A DNA stretch of 64,000 bases from Candidatus Tenderia electrophaga (GTDB taxonomy: Bacteria > Pseudomonadota > Gammaproteobacteria > Tenderiales > Tenderiaceae): contig CP013099.1 in assembly GCA_001447805.1 (NCBI GenBank), forward strand, positions 930,001-994,000. Reading direction: 5' to 3'. A program made the position numbers and the translations under genes. How positions within the stretch are numbered: position 1 is the stretch's first letter; each line of letters begins with the position of its first letter. Under the pieces are notes generated by a model that did no database searches, was not told the origin of the DNA, and saw only the letters and a program-made list of their open reading frames with translations. Positions 32,051-41,928 of the stretch are shown here, in pieces.

Positions 32051-33358
32051 ATGAGCAAAGAAATCAAAGTTCCGAATATTGGTGACTTCTCCGAGGTGGA
32101 GGTGATCGAGGTGCTGGTATCTCCGGGCGACCGCATCAAGCCCGAGGACTCGCTGATTTCGGTGGAGTCGGACAAGGCCGCCATGGAGATCCCCGCCCCG
32201 GAAGGCGGCGAGGTCAAAGAGGTCAAGGTCAAGGTGGGGGACAAGGTCTCCGAGGGCAGTCTGATCCTATTGCTGGAACCGGCCAATGACGCCGCGGCCG
32301 AAACGCAGCCGGCCGCTGAACAGGCGCAGCCGTCCAAGGAGGAGGAAAAGGCCGAGGAGAAACCCAAGCCTGAGGCGCCCGCGCAGCCCCCGCCGGCGCC
32401 TAAAAAAGAGGCAGCGGCCGCGCCGCGCCAGTCGCCCACCGCCGCCATCAACGAGGAGTCATTCTCCAAGGCCCACGCCACGCCGGCGGTGCGCAAGTTC
32501 GCCCGTGAGCTGGGCGTGGACCTGGGCCAGGTGGACGGCAGCGGCCGTAAGGGCCGTATCACCAAGGACGATGTGCAGGGCTTCGTCAAACGCGCCCTGT
32601 CACAGCCGGCCGCCGGCGGTCTGGGCGTGGCGCCCATGCCCGAGATCGATTTCAGCCAGTGGGGCGAGGTCGAGGCCCAGCCCCTGTCCAAGATCAACAA
32701 ACTCACCGGCCAATTCCTGCATCGCAACTGGGTCACCATCCCGCACGTCACCCAGTTCGACGAGGCGGATATCACCGACATGGAAAAATTCCGCAAGGAG
32801 ATGGCCGCCGAATACAAGGAAAAGGGCATCAAGATCACCCCCCTGGTGTTCATGATGAAGGCGGTGGTGTCAGCGCTGAGAGAGTTTCCGCGCTTTAATT
32901 CATCGCTGGATGCGACCGGCGAGAACCTGATCCTGAAACGTTATTTCAATGTGGGCATCGCGGTGGACACCCCGGACGGTTTGGTAGTGCCGGTGGTGCG
33001 CGATGTGGATCGCAAGAGCCTGGTGGACCTGGCGGCGGAGTTGGGCGAGATCAGCGCCAAGGCGCGTGACAAAAAGCTCAAGCCGGCCGACATGCAGGGC
33101 GGCAGTATCACCATCTCCAGCCTGGGCGGTATCGGCGGCACCAAGTTCACGCCCATCGTGAACGCCCCCGAAGTGGCCATCCTCGGTGTGTCGCGCGCCA
33201 AGATGCAGCCGGTGTGGAACGGTAAGGAATTCGAGCCGCGCCTGATGTTGCCGCTGTCATTGTCCTACGATCACCGCGTCATCGACGGCGCCGATGGCGC
33301 CCGGTTCACCACCTTCCTCAGCCGCGTGCTGTCCGACACCCGCCGGTTGCTGTTGTGA
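32051..33358 (+). CDS. aceF: Pyruvate dehydrogenase E2, dihydrolipoyl acetyltransferase
   Basis: 435 aa, a single-lipoyl form (E. coli has three). Lipoyl Lys42 lies in [14 protein letters not shown] Pro/Ala/Glu-rich flexible linker spans about 80-135, the subunit-binding domain is at about 143-178 (HATPAVRKFARELGVDL, then GRKGRITKDDV), and the catalytic domain ends in SYDHRVIDGADGARF with the active His. It transfers acetyl from lipoyl to coenzyme A and forms the complex core. 29 bp after aceE. Confidence 0.96.
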   Translation: MSKEIKVPNIGDFSEVEVIEVLVSPGDRIKPEDSLISVESDKAAMEIPAPEGGEVKEVKVKVGDKVSEGSLILLLEPANDAAAETQPAAEQAQPSKEEEKAEEKPKPEAPAQPPPAPKKEAAAAPRQSPTAAINEESFSKAHATPAVRKFARELGVDLGQVDGSGRKGRITKDDVQGFVKRALSQPAAGGLGVAPMPEIDFSQWGEVEAQPLSKINKLTGQFLHRNWVTIPHVTQFDEADITDMEKFRKEMAAEYKEKGIKITPLVFMMKAVVSALREFPRFNSSLDATGENLILKRYFNVGIAVDTPDGLVVPVVRDVDRKSLVDLAAELGEISAKARDKKLKPADMQGGSITISSLGGIGGTKFTPIVNAPEVAILGVSRAKMQPVWNGKEFEPRLMLPLSLSYDHRVIDGADGARFTTFLSRVLSDTRRLLL

Positions 33359-33365
33359 TTTTATT

Positions 33366-33449
33366 AACCGCGAAGGACGCAACGGGCGCTAAGGTTCGCA
33401 ACGACTAACAGGCTATTTTCCTTTGCGTTGCTTCGCGTCCTTTGCGGTA
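33366..33449. repeat. Palindromic intergenic element, copy A
   Basis: Outer arms AACCGCGAAGGACGCAA (33366-33382) and TTGCGTTGCTTCGCGTCC then TTTGCGGT (33423-33448) pair imperfectly into a long hairpin. A near-copy lies at 33596-33658. Elements of this CGCGAAGGACGC type recur between genes in many Proteobacteria. Confidence 0.75.
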
Positions 33450-33471
33450 AAAAAATAAATAGGATCTACCC

Positions 33472-33591
33472 ATGAGCAATACAGTTGAGACAGAGGTTCC
33501 TCACATTGGCGACGTCAAAGACGTGGAAGCCCTGGCCAACCCCGGTGATAGACAGCATCAAGCCGGTTGTTCTTGTAATCTGATTTCTTAA
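33472..33591 (+). pseudogene. Decayed duplicate of the lpdA 5' end
   Basis: A 39-codon frame beginning MSNTVETEVPHIGDVKDVEA is nearly the start of lpdA ([20 protein letters not shown]). It has lost nine bases (three codons) after GTGGAAG, gained bases before GACAGCATCAA, and then diverges into unrelated sequence ending in TAA. The flanking palindromic element and the leader TAGGATCTAC before the ATG are also duplicated, 209 bp apart. It keeps a start and ribosome site but lacks the lipoyl Lys and the whole enzyme, so it is a fragment left by tandem duplication. Confidence 0.85.
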
Positions 33592-33595
33592 TTAA

Positions 33596-33658
33596 GCGCG
33601 AAGGACGCAAAGATTAACAAGCTATTTCCCTTTGCGTTGCTTCGCGTCCTTTGCGGTA
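33596..33658. repeat. Palindromic intergenic element, copy B
   Basis: Second copy of the element at 33366-33449, with a shorter centre. Its right arm and the following 30 bp, including the leader before ATG, are almost identical to copy A, showing that element, leader and 5' coding sequence were duplicated together. Confidence 0.75.
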
Positions 33659-33680
33659 AAAAAATAAATAGGATCTACTC

Positions 33681-35435
33681 ATGAGCGATACAGTCGAGAT
33701 AAAGGTTCCCAATATCGGTGACTTCAAAGACGTGGAAGTCATCGAAGTCCTGGTCAATCCCGGCGACAGCATCAAAGAGGAGGACTCACTGATTTCGGTG
33801 GAGTCGGACAAGGCCGCTATGGAGATCCCCGCGCCCCAGGCCGGTGTGGTGAAAGAGCTGCTGGTGTCAGTGGGCGACAAGGTATCCGAAGGCAGTCCTA
33901 TCCTTAAGTTGGAGGCAGGTGCCGCAGCCGCTGCTCCCGCAGAAGAGAAGCAAGAGGCTGCGTCCGAGCCGAAGACGGAAGCGGCCGCGCCCGCGCCCCA
34001 GGCCTCTAGCTACAGCGGCGACGTGGATTTGAAGGCCGAGCTGGTGGTGCTGGGCTCCGGCCCCGGCGGTTATACGGCCGCTTTCCGTGCCGCCGACCTG
34101 GGCAAGCAGGTGATCCTGATCGAGCGTTACGACGTCATCGGCGGGGTCTGTCTCAATGTCGGCTGTATCCCCTCAAAGGCCTTGTTGCACACCGCCCAGG
34201 TGATTACCGAGGCGGCCGAATTTCACCACATCGGCGTGGCCTTCAATACGCCCGAGATCGACCTGGACAAGCTGCGCGGCCACAAGAACAAGGTGGTCGG
34301 CAAACTCACCGGCGGCCTGAAACAGCTGGCCAAAAAGCGCAAGGTGCAGATCGTGCACGGCTACGGCAAGTTCACTTCGCCCCACACCATCGAAGTGGAG
34401 GCGGCAGACGGCGGCAAGCAGGTGGTCGGTTTCGACAACTGCATCATCGCCGCCGGATCGCGCGTCACCAAGCTGCCCTTCATCCCCTGGGACGATCCGC
34501 GCGTGATGGACTCCACCGACGCCCTGGAGATCGAGGAGGTGCCGGAACGCCTGCTGGTGGTGGGCGGCGGCATCATCGGTCTGGAGATGGCCACGGTCTA
34601 TGACGCCCTGGGTGCCAAGGTGACCGTGGTGGAACTCTCTCCCGGCCTGATCCCCGGCGCCGACCGCGACGTGGTGCGGCCGCTGGAGCGGCGCATCAAG
34701 AAGCGTTACGAAAACATCTATCTCGATACCAAGGTCACCGCCATCGAGCCCAGCGATAAAGGCCTGGTGTGCAGCTTCGAAGGCAAAAAGGCGCCGCAAC
34801 AAGACACCTTCGACCGCGTGCTGGTGGCCATCGGCCGTCAGCCCAACGGCAAGTTAATCGACGCCGAAAAGGCCGGTGTCAGCGTCAATGAACAGGGTTT
34901 TATCGAAGTGGACAAACAGCAGCGCACCAACGTCGACCATATCTATGCCATCGGCGACGTGGTCGGCCAACCCATGCTGGCCCACAAGGCGACCCACGAG
35001 GGCAAGGTGGCGGCGCAGAACATCGCCGGCGAGAAGTCCTTTTTCGATGCCCGCACCATCCCCTCGGTCGCCTACACCGATCCGGAAGTGGCGTGGATGG
35101 GCAAGACGGAAGACCAGTGCAAGGCCGAGGGTATGGACTACACCAAGGGCAGTTTCCCTTGGGCCGCCTCCGGCCGCTCCCTGTCGCTGGGCCGTGACGA
35201 GGGTATGACCAAGGTGCTGTTCGATGCCGATCACAAGATCATCGGCGCCGCCATGACCGGCCCCAACGCCGGCGAGCTGATCGCCGAGGCGGTGCTGGCC
35301 CTGGAGTTGGGCGCGGACATCGAGGACATCGCCCTGACCATCCATCCCCATCCGACCTTGTCCGAGACCTTCAACTTTGCCGCCGAGGTGGCGGAGGGGA
35401 CGTGCACCGATATTTACGTACCAAAACGGAAATAA
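33681..35435 (+). CDS. lpdA: Dihydrolipoamide dehydrogenase with N-terminal lipoyl domain
   Basis: 584 aa, about 110 longer than plain E3. A lipoyl domain (Lys44 in [13 protein letters not shown]) and an Ala/Pro/Glu linker precede the FAD domain ([20 protein letters not shown]), the redox disulfide Cys157-Cys162 in [12 protein letters not shown], the NAD-binding [15 protein letters not shown], and the C-terminal HPHPTLSE with the catalytic His. It reoxidises the lipoyl arms and makes NADH. Lipoyl-E3 forms occur in several Proteobacteria. The lipoyl domain is very close to that of AceF. Preceded by a decayed copy of its own 5' end. Confidence 0.95.
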   Translation: MSDTVEIKVPNIGDFKDVEVIEVLVNPGDSIKEEDSLISVESDKAAMEIPAPQAGVVKELLVSVGDKVSEGSPILKLEAGAAAAAPAEEKQEAASEPKTEAAAPAPQASSYSGDVDLKAELVVLGSGPGGYTAAFRAADLGKQVILIERYDVIGGVCLNVGCIPSKALLHTAQVITEAAEFHHIGVAFNTPEIDLDKLRGHKNKVVGKLTGGLKQLAKKRKVQIVHGYGKFTSPHTIEVEAADGGKQVVGFDNCIIAAGSRVTKLPFIPWDDPRVMDSTDALEIEEVPERLLVVGGGIIGLEMATVYDALGAKVTVVELSPGLIPGADRDVVRPLERRIKKRYENIYLDTKVTAIEPSDKGLVCSFEGKKAPQQDTFDRVLVAIGRQPNGKLIDAEKAGVSVNEQGFIEVDKQQRTNVDHIYAIGDVVGQPMLAHKATHEGKVAAQNIAGEKSFFDARTIPSVAYTDPEVAWMGKTEDQCKAEGMDYTKGSFPWAASGRSLSLGRDEGMTKVLFDADHKIIGAAMTGPNAGELIAEAVLALELGADIEDIALTIHPHPTLSETFNFAAEVAEGTCTDIYVPKRK

Positions 35436-35493
35436 CCTAGCCCGGATTTCTCACCACGAACGGTGGCAAGACATCCGGGCTTAAGCACAAGAC

Positions 35494-35520
35494 AAAGCCC
35501 GGCGCCGCGCCGGGCTTTTT
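35494..35520 (+). terminator. Rho-independent terminator after the pyruvate dehydrogenase operon
   Basis: GC-rich stem AAAGCCCGGCG/CGCCGGGCTTT with a short loop and five T at the end, about 60 bp after the lpdA stop. Confidence 0.9.
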
Positions 35521-35659
35521 ATGTCCTGCGTCACAGTCTCCTTCACGGCCGCTGAACGAGTGTGAAACGGCCTGCAAAAACGGCATTCAATCCTCATCGG
35601 CCTGGGCCGCGAACCCGATATAAACAGCATCCAGTCAACTTGATGCCCGTAAGGATGCC

Positions 35660-38233
35660 ATGTCTGTCGCGAACACCATCGATGATATTTCCTCATTAAG
35701 CTTTTTCGAGCCGCTGTACCGGCTCGATCATGACAAGCTCACCGAATTGGCGGAGCGTTCGCCGCTGCTCAGTTTCCGCAAGGGCCAACCGCTGGCGGCG
35801 GGCATCGACAAAAATCATATCGTCTACCTGCTCTCGGGCACGCTGGAATACGCACCCAATTCGGCGCATACGGAAATCATCAAGGCCGAAAGCGAGCGGG
35901 CGCGTCACGCCATTCTCGCACCCGATAAACGCAGCCGCGTCATCGCCCAAAGCAGTGTCGAGGTACTGTGTATCGATGCCGAGCTGCTGGACCTGTTGCT
36001 CAACTGGGACAGCGGCGGTGGTTTCGAGGTGGACGAACTCGACACCGAGGCGTCGGCCGGCTGGCTCGGCACCCTGATGCAGAGCGATGCCGTGCTGAGT
36101 CTTTCGCCGTCCAGCATCCAGGCCCTGATGGCCGTCGTCGAGCCGGTGGAATTCAAGGCGGATTGCGTCATATTCGAACAGGGCGACCAGCCGGATTATT
36201 ATTACATCGTGTCGCGCGGTCGTTGCGCCATTACCCGGCGCGGTGCGCAGCAGGATGCGCCGGTGACCCTGGCCACAGTGGGGCCGGGTGAGGCCTTCGG
36301 CGAAGAGGCCTTGATCGCCAACACCCCGCGCGGTGCCACGGTGCGCATGCTTGAGGACGGCCTATTGCTGCGCCTGGACCAACACAACTTCAAGCGCCTG
36401 TTGGAACAGTCCTTGGTCCATGTGGTGGATCAGGAACGGGCGCACAGCCTGAAGGCGCGCGGCGCGCAGGTGTTGGATCTGCGCAATGCGGATGATTTCG
36501 CCGTCGACGGCAGTGGCATGAACATCCCCTTCGCCGAATTGCGCGGTCGCATGGACGACCTGGATCGCACGCAAAAGTATCTGGTGTTGTCCGACGATAA
36601 TCGCATGAGCGCGGTGGCCGCCTTCCTGTTGGGCAAGCAACGTTTCAAGGTCTATGTTTTGCAAACGTCGGCGATGGAGGGGTTCGCGGTGAAGGCCGCC
36701 GCCGCTACCGCCCAGGCCGGGGAACTGCGCGCCAAGCTTGCCCAGGTGCAGCAACAATTGGACACCGCGAATACCGAGTTGGCGCAGCAGGCCGAGCAGC
36801 AATCGGCCTATCGTCAGCGCCAGCAGTCGCTTGAGGCGGAGTTGAACCAGGTTAAGGCCGAGGCCAAGAAGGCGATCGTGCAGGCGGGGAGCCTGAAGAC
36901 CAAAGCCGAAGCCAAACTGCGCGAGCGCATCGACGATCTCAGCACTCAATTGGACCAGGAGCGCGACAACGGCCGTCACCTGGTCGGCGAATTGGAGCGC
37001 CTCAAAGACCGGTCGGCATCCCTGGCGCAACAGCTACAGGACAGTCGCCAGCAGGCGCAGCAGCGCTCGGAGGACGCATCCCTCACCAATCTAAGGGTGC
37101 ACAACCTGACCCGGGAACTGGGTGAGGAGAAGACACAGCGCCAGGCCTTGGTGGCCGAGAATGACCGGCTCAACGGTCAGTTGGCGCAGCTGACCAATCA
37201 ATTACAGCAGATCCAGGGGCAGCTGGCGAAAACTGAGGACTTGCCGCAAGTCGGCGCCTTGCAGGCCGAACTGGCGCAGCAATGTCAACGCGGCGACCGG
37301 CTGCAGAATCAAAACGAAGACCTGAATCAACGTCTGCAGACACTCGCTGCAGAACTGCAGCAGATGCGCCAGTCTCATGAACAGGAAATTGTCGAATTGA
37401 CGCAGGCGCGTCGCCAAGAGGCCGACTTGCATGACAGCGTCAGCGCCTTGCGGACCCAGCTGGAACAGGTACAGCGGGACTATGAGCAGGCCTCGGCGGC
37501 ACGTCAGGCACTGGATGAGCAGCTTAACAGCGCCGCCCGCCAGGCTGAGCAACAAGATACCGCGCTGAGCCAGTTGGAGGCAGAGTTGCGTCAGCGCGAG
37601 GCGCGCGTCGTCGAGCTTGCAGATGAACGCGATCGCTTGCAGCGCGCCGTACCGGCGTTGGAGGCCAGTTTGGAACAGAGCTGCCAGGCGCAAGTTGAAT
37701 TGCAGCAGCACGTCAAGGACTTGGCCCGATCGCGCAGTGACTTGGAGCACAAGCTCGCCGCTCTCAATGACCAATTGCAGGCGCAAGCGGGGGCGGTCGG
37801 CGAGCGTGACGCGCTGCAACGGAAGCTGGCCGCCCAGATGGCCGTGATGGCCGAAAAGGAGGCCGGGTTTGCCCAGGCGGAGTCCGACTTCGAACAGCGT
37901 TTGCAGGCACTCGAGGCTGAATTGGGCAGCACCAGTCTGAATGCCCTGCAGGAGGCCGACAAGGCCGCGCAGGAGATGAAACGTCTGCAGCTACGCATCC
38001 AGGTACTAAGCGAAGAGCTGTCCACCGTGCAGAGCGAAAAGCAACGCAGCGGCGTGTTTCTGAAACTGCTGCTTATCACCACGATCACCTTGGGCGGGGC
38101 CTATGCCGCGGCGATCTATAGCGGAATCGACGTGCACACCTCTGTCGGTCTATGGTTGGATCAGGTCGGCCCTTGGGTCAAGCGCCTGATGCATGCCTTG
38201 CCCGCCGTTCTCCAGCCCGAATCCATGACGTGA
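35660..38233 (+). CDS. Tandem cyclic-nucleotide-binding, rhodanese-like, coiled-coil membrane protein
   Basis: 857 aa. Order: a degenerate cNMP-binding domain (about 20-115), a second, better one (about 130-255, with GEAFGEEALIANTPRGATVR), a rhodanese-like domain (about 255-345), a very long Gln/Glu/Leu-rich coiled coil (about 350-790), one membrane helix (about 798-822) and a short end. The rhodanese catalytic Cys is replaced by Ser311 (LVLSDDNRMSAVA where the family has YCxxGxRS), so sulfur transfer is unlikely. I infer a tail-anchored structural or signalling protein with ligand-binding head and rod. It stands alone after a terminator. No named family recognised. Confidence 0.75.
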   Translation: MSVANTIDDISSLSFFEPLYRLDHDKLTELAERSPLLSFRKGQPLAAGIDKNHIVYLLSGTLEYAPNSAHTEIIKAESERARHAILAPDKRSRVIAQSSVEVLCIDAELLDLLLNWDSGGGFEVDELDTEASAGWLGTLMQSDAVLSLSPSSIQALMAVVEPVEFKADCVIFEQGDQPDYYYIVSRGRCAITRRGAQQDAPVTLATVGPGEAFGEEALIANTPRGATVRMLEDGLLLRLDQHNFKRLLEQSLVHVVDQERAHSLKARGAQVLDLRNADDFAVDGSGMNIPFAELRGRMDDLDRTQKYLVLSDDNRMSAVAAFLLGKQRFKVYVLQTSAMEGFAVKAAAATAQAGELRAKLAQVQQQLDTANTELAQQAEQQSAYRQRQQSLEAELNQVKAEAKKAIVQAGSLKTKAEAKLRERIDDLSTQLDQERDNGRHLVGELERLKDRSASLAQQLQDSRQQAQQRSEDASLTNLRVHNLTRELGEEKTQRQALVAENDRLNGQLAQLTNQLQQIQGQLAKTEDLPQVGALQAELAQQCQRGDRLQNQNEDLNQRLQTLAAELQQMRQSHEQEIVELTQARRQEADLHDSVSALRTQLEQVQRDYEQASAARQALDEQLNSAARQAEQQDTALSQLEAELRQREARVVELADERDRLQRAVPALEASLEQSCQAQVELQQHVKDLARSRSDLEHKLAALNDQLQAQAGAVGERDALQRKLAAQMAVMAEKEAGFAQAESDFEQRLQALEAELGSTSLNALQEADKAAQEMKRLQLRIQVLSEELSTVQSEKQRSGVFLKLLLITTITLGGAYAAAIYSGIDVHTSVGLWLDQVGPWVKRLMHALPAVLQPESMT

Positions 38234-38373
38234 TCCGGGCCCGCGGAGTCGTTGCGCGGAGCGAATCATTTTTGTCACGTCCCCCTGTGCACGTATAGAA
38301 TGCAATTCATATGTTTGCGCGGATTGGCCGTCAATCCATGGATGATCAGACGATCAAAAATCAGGAGTAAAAC

Positions 38374-39240
38374 ATGACAATACTTGTGATCGGTGCAACG
38401 GGCGGCGTGGGCCGCCACGTGACCGCCGGATTGAAGGAGAAAGGGGAACAGCCACGCGCCCTGACCCATTATCCGGCCAAGCTGGACCAGCTGCCCCAGG
38501 GGGTGGAAGGGTGTGTCGCCGATCTGGTTGCGCGCGGCAGTCTGGCCAAGGCCTTCACCGGTGTTGACAAGGTATTCATGCTCACACCGCTGAGTCAGAA
38601 CGAGATTCAGATGGGACTCAACGCCGTGTTGGCGGCGACCATGGCCGGCGTGAAAAAGATTGTCTACCTGTCCGTACCGCACCCGGAAGGCACCGACCGT
38701 ATTCCCCATTTCAAGAACAAAGTGCTGGTGGAAAAGAAACTCAAAGAAAGCGGAATGGCGTATACCATTCTGCGCGCCAATAATTTCTTCCAGAACGATC
38801 AGTGGGGTCAGGCCGCCGTCATGGCCTATAGCACCTATCCTCAGCCTTTGGGGAATGTGGGGCTGAATCGGGTGGATGCCCGCGACGTCGCCGACGCCGC
38901 CGTCAACGCCTTGCTCGAAGACGGCTTTGACAATCAGGCGTTCGCCATCAACGGCACCGAGGTCTGGACCGGGGAAAGCATCGCCGCCGAATTCTCCCAG
39001 CAACTCGGCCGCGATATCCGCTATGGCGGCGATGATCTGGAAAACTGGGCCAAACAGGCGCAACACATGATGCCCGCCTGGATGGTGAACGATTTCAAAG
39101 TCATGTATCAGTACTTTCAGGCGCACGGCCTGCTGGCCTCGGCCGAGGCGCTGGCCGCCCAGGAGGCCGTCATCGGTCATGCCCCACGCCGCTTCGGCGC
39201 CTTCGTCGCCGAGCTGGTCCAGTCCTGGCGGCAGGGCTGA
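38374..39240 (+). CDS. NmrA-like NAD(P)-binding protein
   Basis: 288 aa atypical short-chain dehydrogenase. N-terminal MTILVIGATGGVGRHV is the GxxGxxG dinucleotide site, and KIVYLSVPH, YTILRANNFFQN and DVADAAVNAL follow the NmrA/azoreductase-like plan. Such proteins bind NAD(P)H and act as redox sensors or reductases; the substrate is not predictable. Good ribosome site (CAGGAG). It is convergent with bcp. Confidence 0.82.
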   Translation: MTILVIGATGGVGRHVTAGLKEKGEQPRALTHYPAKLDQLPQGVEGCVADLVARGSLAKAFTGVDKVFMLTPLSQNEIQMGLNAVLAATMAGVKKIVYLSVPHPEGTDRIPHFKNKVLVEKKLKESGMAYTILRANNFFQNDQWGQAAVMAYSTYPQPLGNVGLNRVDARDVADAAVNALLEDGFDNQAFAINGTEVWTGESIAAEFSQQLGRDIRYGGDDLENWAKQAQHMMPAWMVNDFKVMYQYFQAHGLLASAEALAAQEAVIGHAPRRFGAFVAELVQSWRQG

Positions 39241-39286
39241 GCGATGCTATGCAGGGCGGGGGATGACGACGCGCCCGCCCGGCGCG

Positions 39287-39751
39287 TTACAGGGCCTTGA
39301 CCCGCTCCAGTATCGCCTGGGCGTGGCCCTCGGGATTGACGCCGTATTCCACGTAGGCCAGTTGCCCGGACTTGTCGATGATGAAGCTGGAACGCACGAT
39401 GCCCATCTTCTTTGCGCCGTTTTTCTCCTTTTCCTGCCACACGCCATAGGCCTGGCATAATTCACCGTCGCTGTCGGAGATCAGTGCGACCTTGAGATCG
39501 TACTTGTCGATGAACTGGCGGTGGCTGGTGCAGGAATCCTTGCTCACCCCCAGCACCACCGTGTCGTGGCGTGCGAAGGCGTCCGCCAGCGCGGTGAACT
39601 GATTGGCCTCGATGGTGCAGCCCGGGGTGTCGTCGCGGGGGTAAAAATAGAGCACCACGTTCTTTTCGCCCTTGAAATCCGCCAGGCTGACGGTTTGGCC
39701 GTCCTGGTCAGGCAGGCTGAATGGGGGCGCGGTCTGATGGGTTTTCAGCAT
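39287..39751 (-). CDS. bcp: Peroxiredoxin, BCP/PrxQ family
   Basis: 154 aa from MLKTHQTAPPF with AAGGAT upstream; a 7-codon longer frame is ignored. Peroxidatic Cys45 lies in YPRDDTPGCTIE. The resolving Cys usually five residues later is Asn50 here, while another Cys occurs at 74 (VSKDSC) and one near 98. It reduces hydrogen peroxide and organic peroxides using thioredoxin-like partners; with no Cys50, either Cys74 or an external thiol must resolve it. Confidence 0.92.
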   Translation of the reverse strand: MLKTHQTAPPFSLPDQDGQTVSLADFKGEKNVVLYFYPRDDTPGCTIEANQFTALADAFARHDTVVLGVSKDSCTSHRQFIDKYDLKVALISDSDGELCQAYGVWQEKEKNGAKKMGIVRSSFIIDKSGQLAYVEYGVNPEGHAQAILERVKAL

Positions 39752-39823
39752 AATCCTTAGCTCCTTGGTCAATTATTGCTGCATCATGGCCCAGAATCGG
39801 CCCGCAGGCAAACCCGGCTCGGG

Positions 39824-39829
39824 TATAAT
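39824..39829 (+). promoter_or_regulatory. Candidate -10 box for the ABC-F gene
   Basis: Perfect TATAAT in GGGTATAATGACG, 42 bp before the ybiT start. No clear -35 hexamer is seen. Confidence 0.5.
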
Positions 39830-39871
39830 GACGCCCCTTTCGTAATCTGAACGCCATCCTGGGAATCCATA

Positions 39872-41464
39872 ATGTTGTCCACTGCCAATATCACCATGCA
39901 ATTTGGTGCCAAACCCCTTTTTGAAAACGTCTCGGTCAAGTTCGGCCAGGGCAACCGCTACGGCCTGATCGGCGCCAACGGTAGCGGTAAGTCAACCTTC
40001 ATGAACATCCTGGGCGGCGATCTGGAGCCCAGCAGCGGCGTGGTGATGCGGGACGCCGACGAGCGTATCGGCAAGCTGCGCCAGGATCAGTTCGCCTTCG
40101 AGCGGTATTCGGTGGTCGATACGGTGATCATGGGGCACGCCGAGTTGTGGGCGGTGAAACAGGAGCGCGACCGCATCTACGCCCTGCCCGAGATGAGCGA
40201 AGCGGACGGCATCAAGGTCGGCGAATTGGAGGCCGAGTTCGCCGAGATGGACGGCTATACCGCCGAGGCCCGCGCCGGCGAGCTGTTGCTGGGGCTGGAC
40301 ATCCCCATCGAGCAGCACTTCGGCCCCATGAGCGAGGTGGCGCCGGGTTGGAAACTACGCGTGTTGCTGGCCCAGGCCCTGTTCGCCGACCCGGACATCA
40401 TGCTGCTGGACGAGCCCACCAACAACCTGGACATCAACACCATCCGCTGGCTCGAGAACGTGCTCACGGCACGCAACTCCACCATGATCATCATCTCCCA
40501 TGACCGCCACTTCCTGAACAGCGTCTGCACCCACATGGCCGATCTGGACTACGGCGAGCTGCGTCTCTACGCCGGCAACTATGATGAATACATGACCGCC
40601 GCCACCCAGGCACGCGAACGCTTGTTGTCCGACAACGCCAAAAAGAAGGCCCAGATCGCCGAGTTGCAGACCTTTGTCAGCCGCTTTTCCGCCAATGCCT
40701 CCAAGGCCAAGCAGGCCACCTCGCGCGCCAAACAGATCGACAAGATCCAGCTGGAGGAGGTGAAGCCCTCCAGCCGGGTCAACCCCTTCATCCGCTTCGA
40801 GCAGGACAAGAAGCTGCACCGCCTGGCGCTGCAGCTGGACGGTGTCGCCAACGGTTATGACGGCGCGACCCTGTTCAGTGGTCTCAACCTGATGCTGGAG
40901 GTGGGCGAGCGCCTCGCCATCATCGGCCCCAACGGCATCGGCAAGTCGACCCTGCTCAAGACCCTGGTGGGTGAGCGGGCGCCGGCGGCGGGCACGGTGA
41001 AGTGGTCCGAAAATGCCAATATCGCCTATTTCGCCCAGGACCACGCCGAGGACTTTGCCGCCGACATGAACCTGTTTGATTGGATGGCCCAGTGGGCCCA
41101 GCCCGGCGATGATGAGCAGGTGATCCGCGGCACCCTGGGGCGGCTGCTGTTTTCCCGCGACGAGCTTAACAAGTCGGTCAAGGTGGTGTCCGGCGGCGAG
41201 CAGGGGCGATTGTTGTTCGGCAAACTGATGCTGCAACGCCCCAACATCCTGGTGATGGACGAACCCACCAACCATCTGGACATGGAATCCATCGAGTCCC
41301 TCAATCTGGCACTGGAAAACTATCCCGGTACGTTGATCTTCGTCAGTCATGACCGCGAGTTCGTCGCCTCCTTGGCGACGCGCATCATTGAACTCACGCC
41401 TACCGGCGTGGCCAACTTCTCCGGCAGGTACGACGACTATCTGCACAGCCAGGGCGTGCAATAG
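39872..41464 (+). CDS. ybiT: ABC-F family ATPase, YbiT type
   Basis: 530 aa with two ATPase domains and no membrane segments. Walker [10 protein letters not shown] and GPNGIGKST; Walker B with [10 protein letters not shown] and [10 protein letters not shown]; signatures [11 protein letters not shown] (YbiT-like variant) and [12 protein letters not shown] charged linker joins the halves. ABC-F proteins act on the ribosome, not in transport; YbiT is proposed to help with stalled translation. Followed 8 bp later by the MOSC gene. Confidence 0.92.
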   Translation: MLSTANITMQFGAKPLFENVSVKFGQGNRYGLIGANGSGKSTFMNILGGDLEPSSGVVMRDADERIGKLRQDQFAFERYSVVDTVIMGHAELWAVKQERDRIYALPEMSEADGIKVGELEAEFAEMDGYTAEARAGELLLGLDIPIEQHFGPMSEVAPGWKLRVLLAQALFADPDIMLLDEPTNNLDINTIRWLENVLTARNSTMIIISHDRHFLNSVCTHMADLDYGELRLYAGNYDEYMTAATQARERLLSDNAKKKAQIAELQTFVSRFSANASKAKQATSRAKQIDKIQLEEVKPSSRVNPFIRFEQDKKLHRLALQLDGVANGYDGATLFSGLNLMLEVGERLAIIGPNGIGKSTLLKTLVGERAPAAGTVKWSENANIAYFAQDHAEDFAADMNLFDWMAQWAQPGDDEQVIRGTLGRLLFSRDELNKSVKVVSGGEQGRLLFGKLMLQRPNILVMDEPTNHLDMESIESLNLALENYPGTLIFVSHDREFVASLATRIIELTPTGVANFSGRYDDYLHSQGVQ

Positions 41465-41472
41465 GAGGCGTC

Positions 41473-41928
41473 ATGGCGCGCTTGCTCGGTATTGCCAAAC
41501 GGGCCCGCAAACGGGCCGCGATGCAGTTGTTGCAGACCGCCGAGATACGTCTGGAACACGGCGTGGCCGACGACTTTCGCGGCAAATCCGGCGCGCGTCA
41601 AGTCACCGTATTGACACGCGAAGCTTGGCAGGCGGCCTGCGCCGAGCTCGGCCTTGGCGCGGCCGATACATTGCCCTGGACCACACGCCGCGCCAATCTG
41701 CTGATCCAGGGCCTGGATCTGCGCGATAGCAGCGGCCGCATCCTGAAAGTCGGCGAGGTCGAGCTGCTCATCAGCCGGGAAACCGATCCCTGTGAGCGCA
41801 TGGAGCAGGCGTGCCCCGGCCTGTTGGCCGCCATGGCCAAAGAATGGCGCGGCGGGGTGTGCTGTCGGGTGCTGGTGGCGGGGCGGATTCAGATCGGCGA
41901 CCCGGTGGCCTTGGTCGATGCCGACTGA
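41473..41928 (+). CDS. MOSC domain protein
   Basis: 151 aa, a single MOSC domain. Conserved text RRANLLIQGLDL, then VGEVELLISRETDPCERME, and WRGGVCCRVLVAG with the family Cys. MOSC domains bind molybdenum-cofactor-type sulfur groups or catalyse N-hydroxylated substrate reduction in larger proteins; a role for this short form is not known. Lies in a tight run with ybiT (8 bp) and the next gene (11-bp overlap). Confidence 0.85.
   Translation: MARLLGIAKRARKRAAMQLLQTAEIRLEHGVADDFRGKSGARQVTVLTREAWQAACAELGLGAADTLPWTTRRANLLIQGLDLRDSSGRILKVGEVELLISRETDPCERMEQACPGLLAAMAKEWRGGVCCRVLVAGRIQIGDPVALVDAD

Noticed and set aside
33472-33591. A real 39-aa gene upstream of lpdA
   Set aside because: It is nearly identical to the lpdA start, ends in unrelated sequence and has lost the lipoyl Lys, so a duplicated fragment is more likely.
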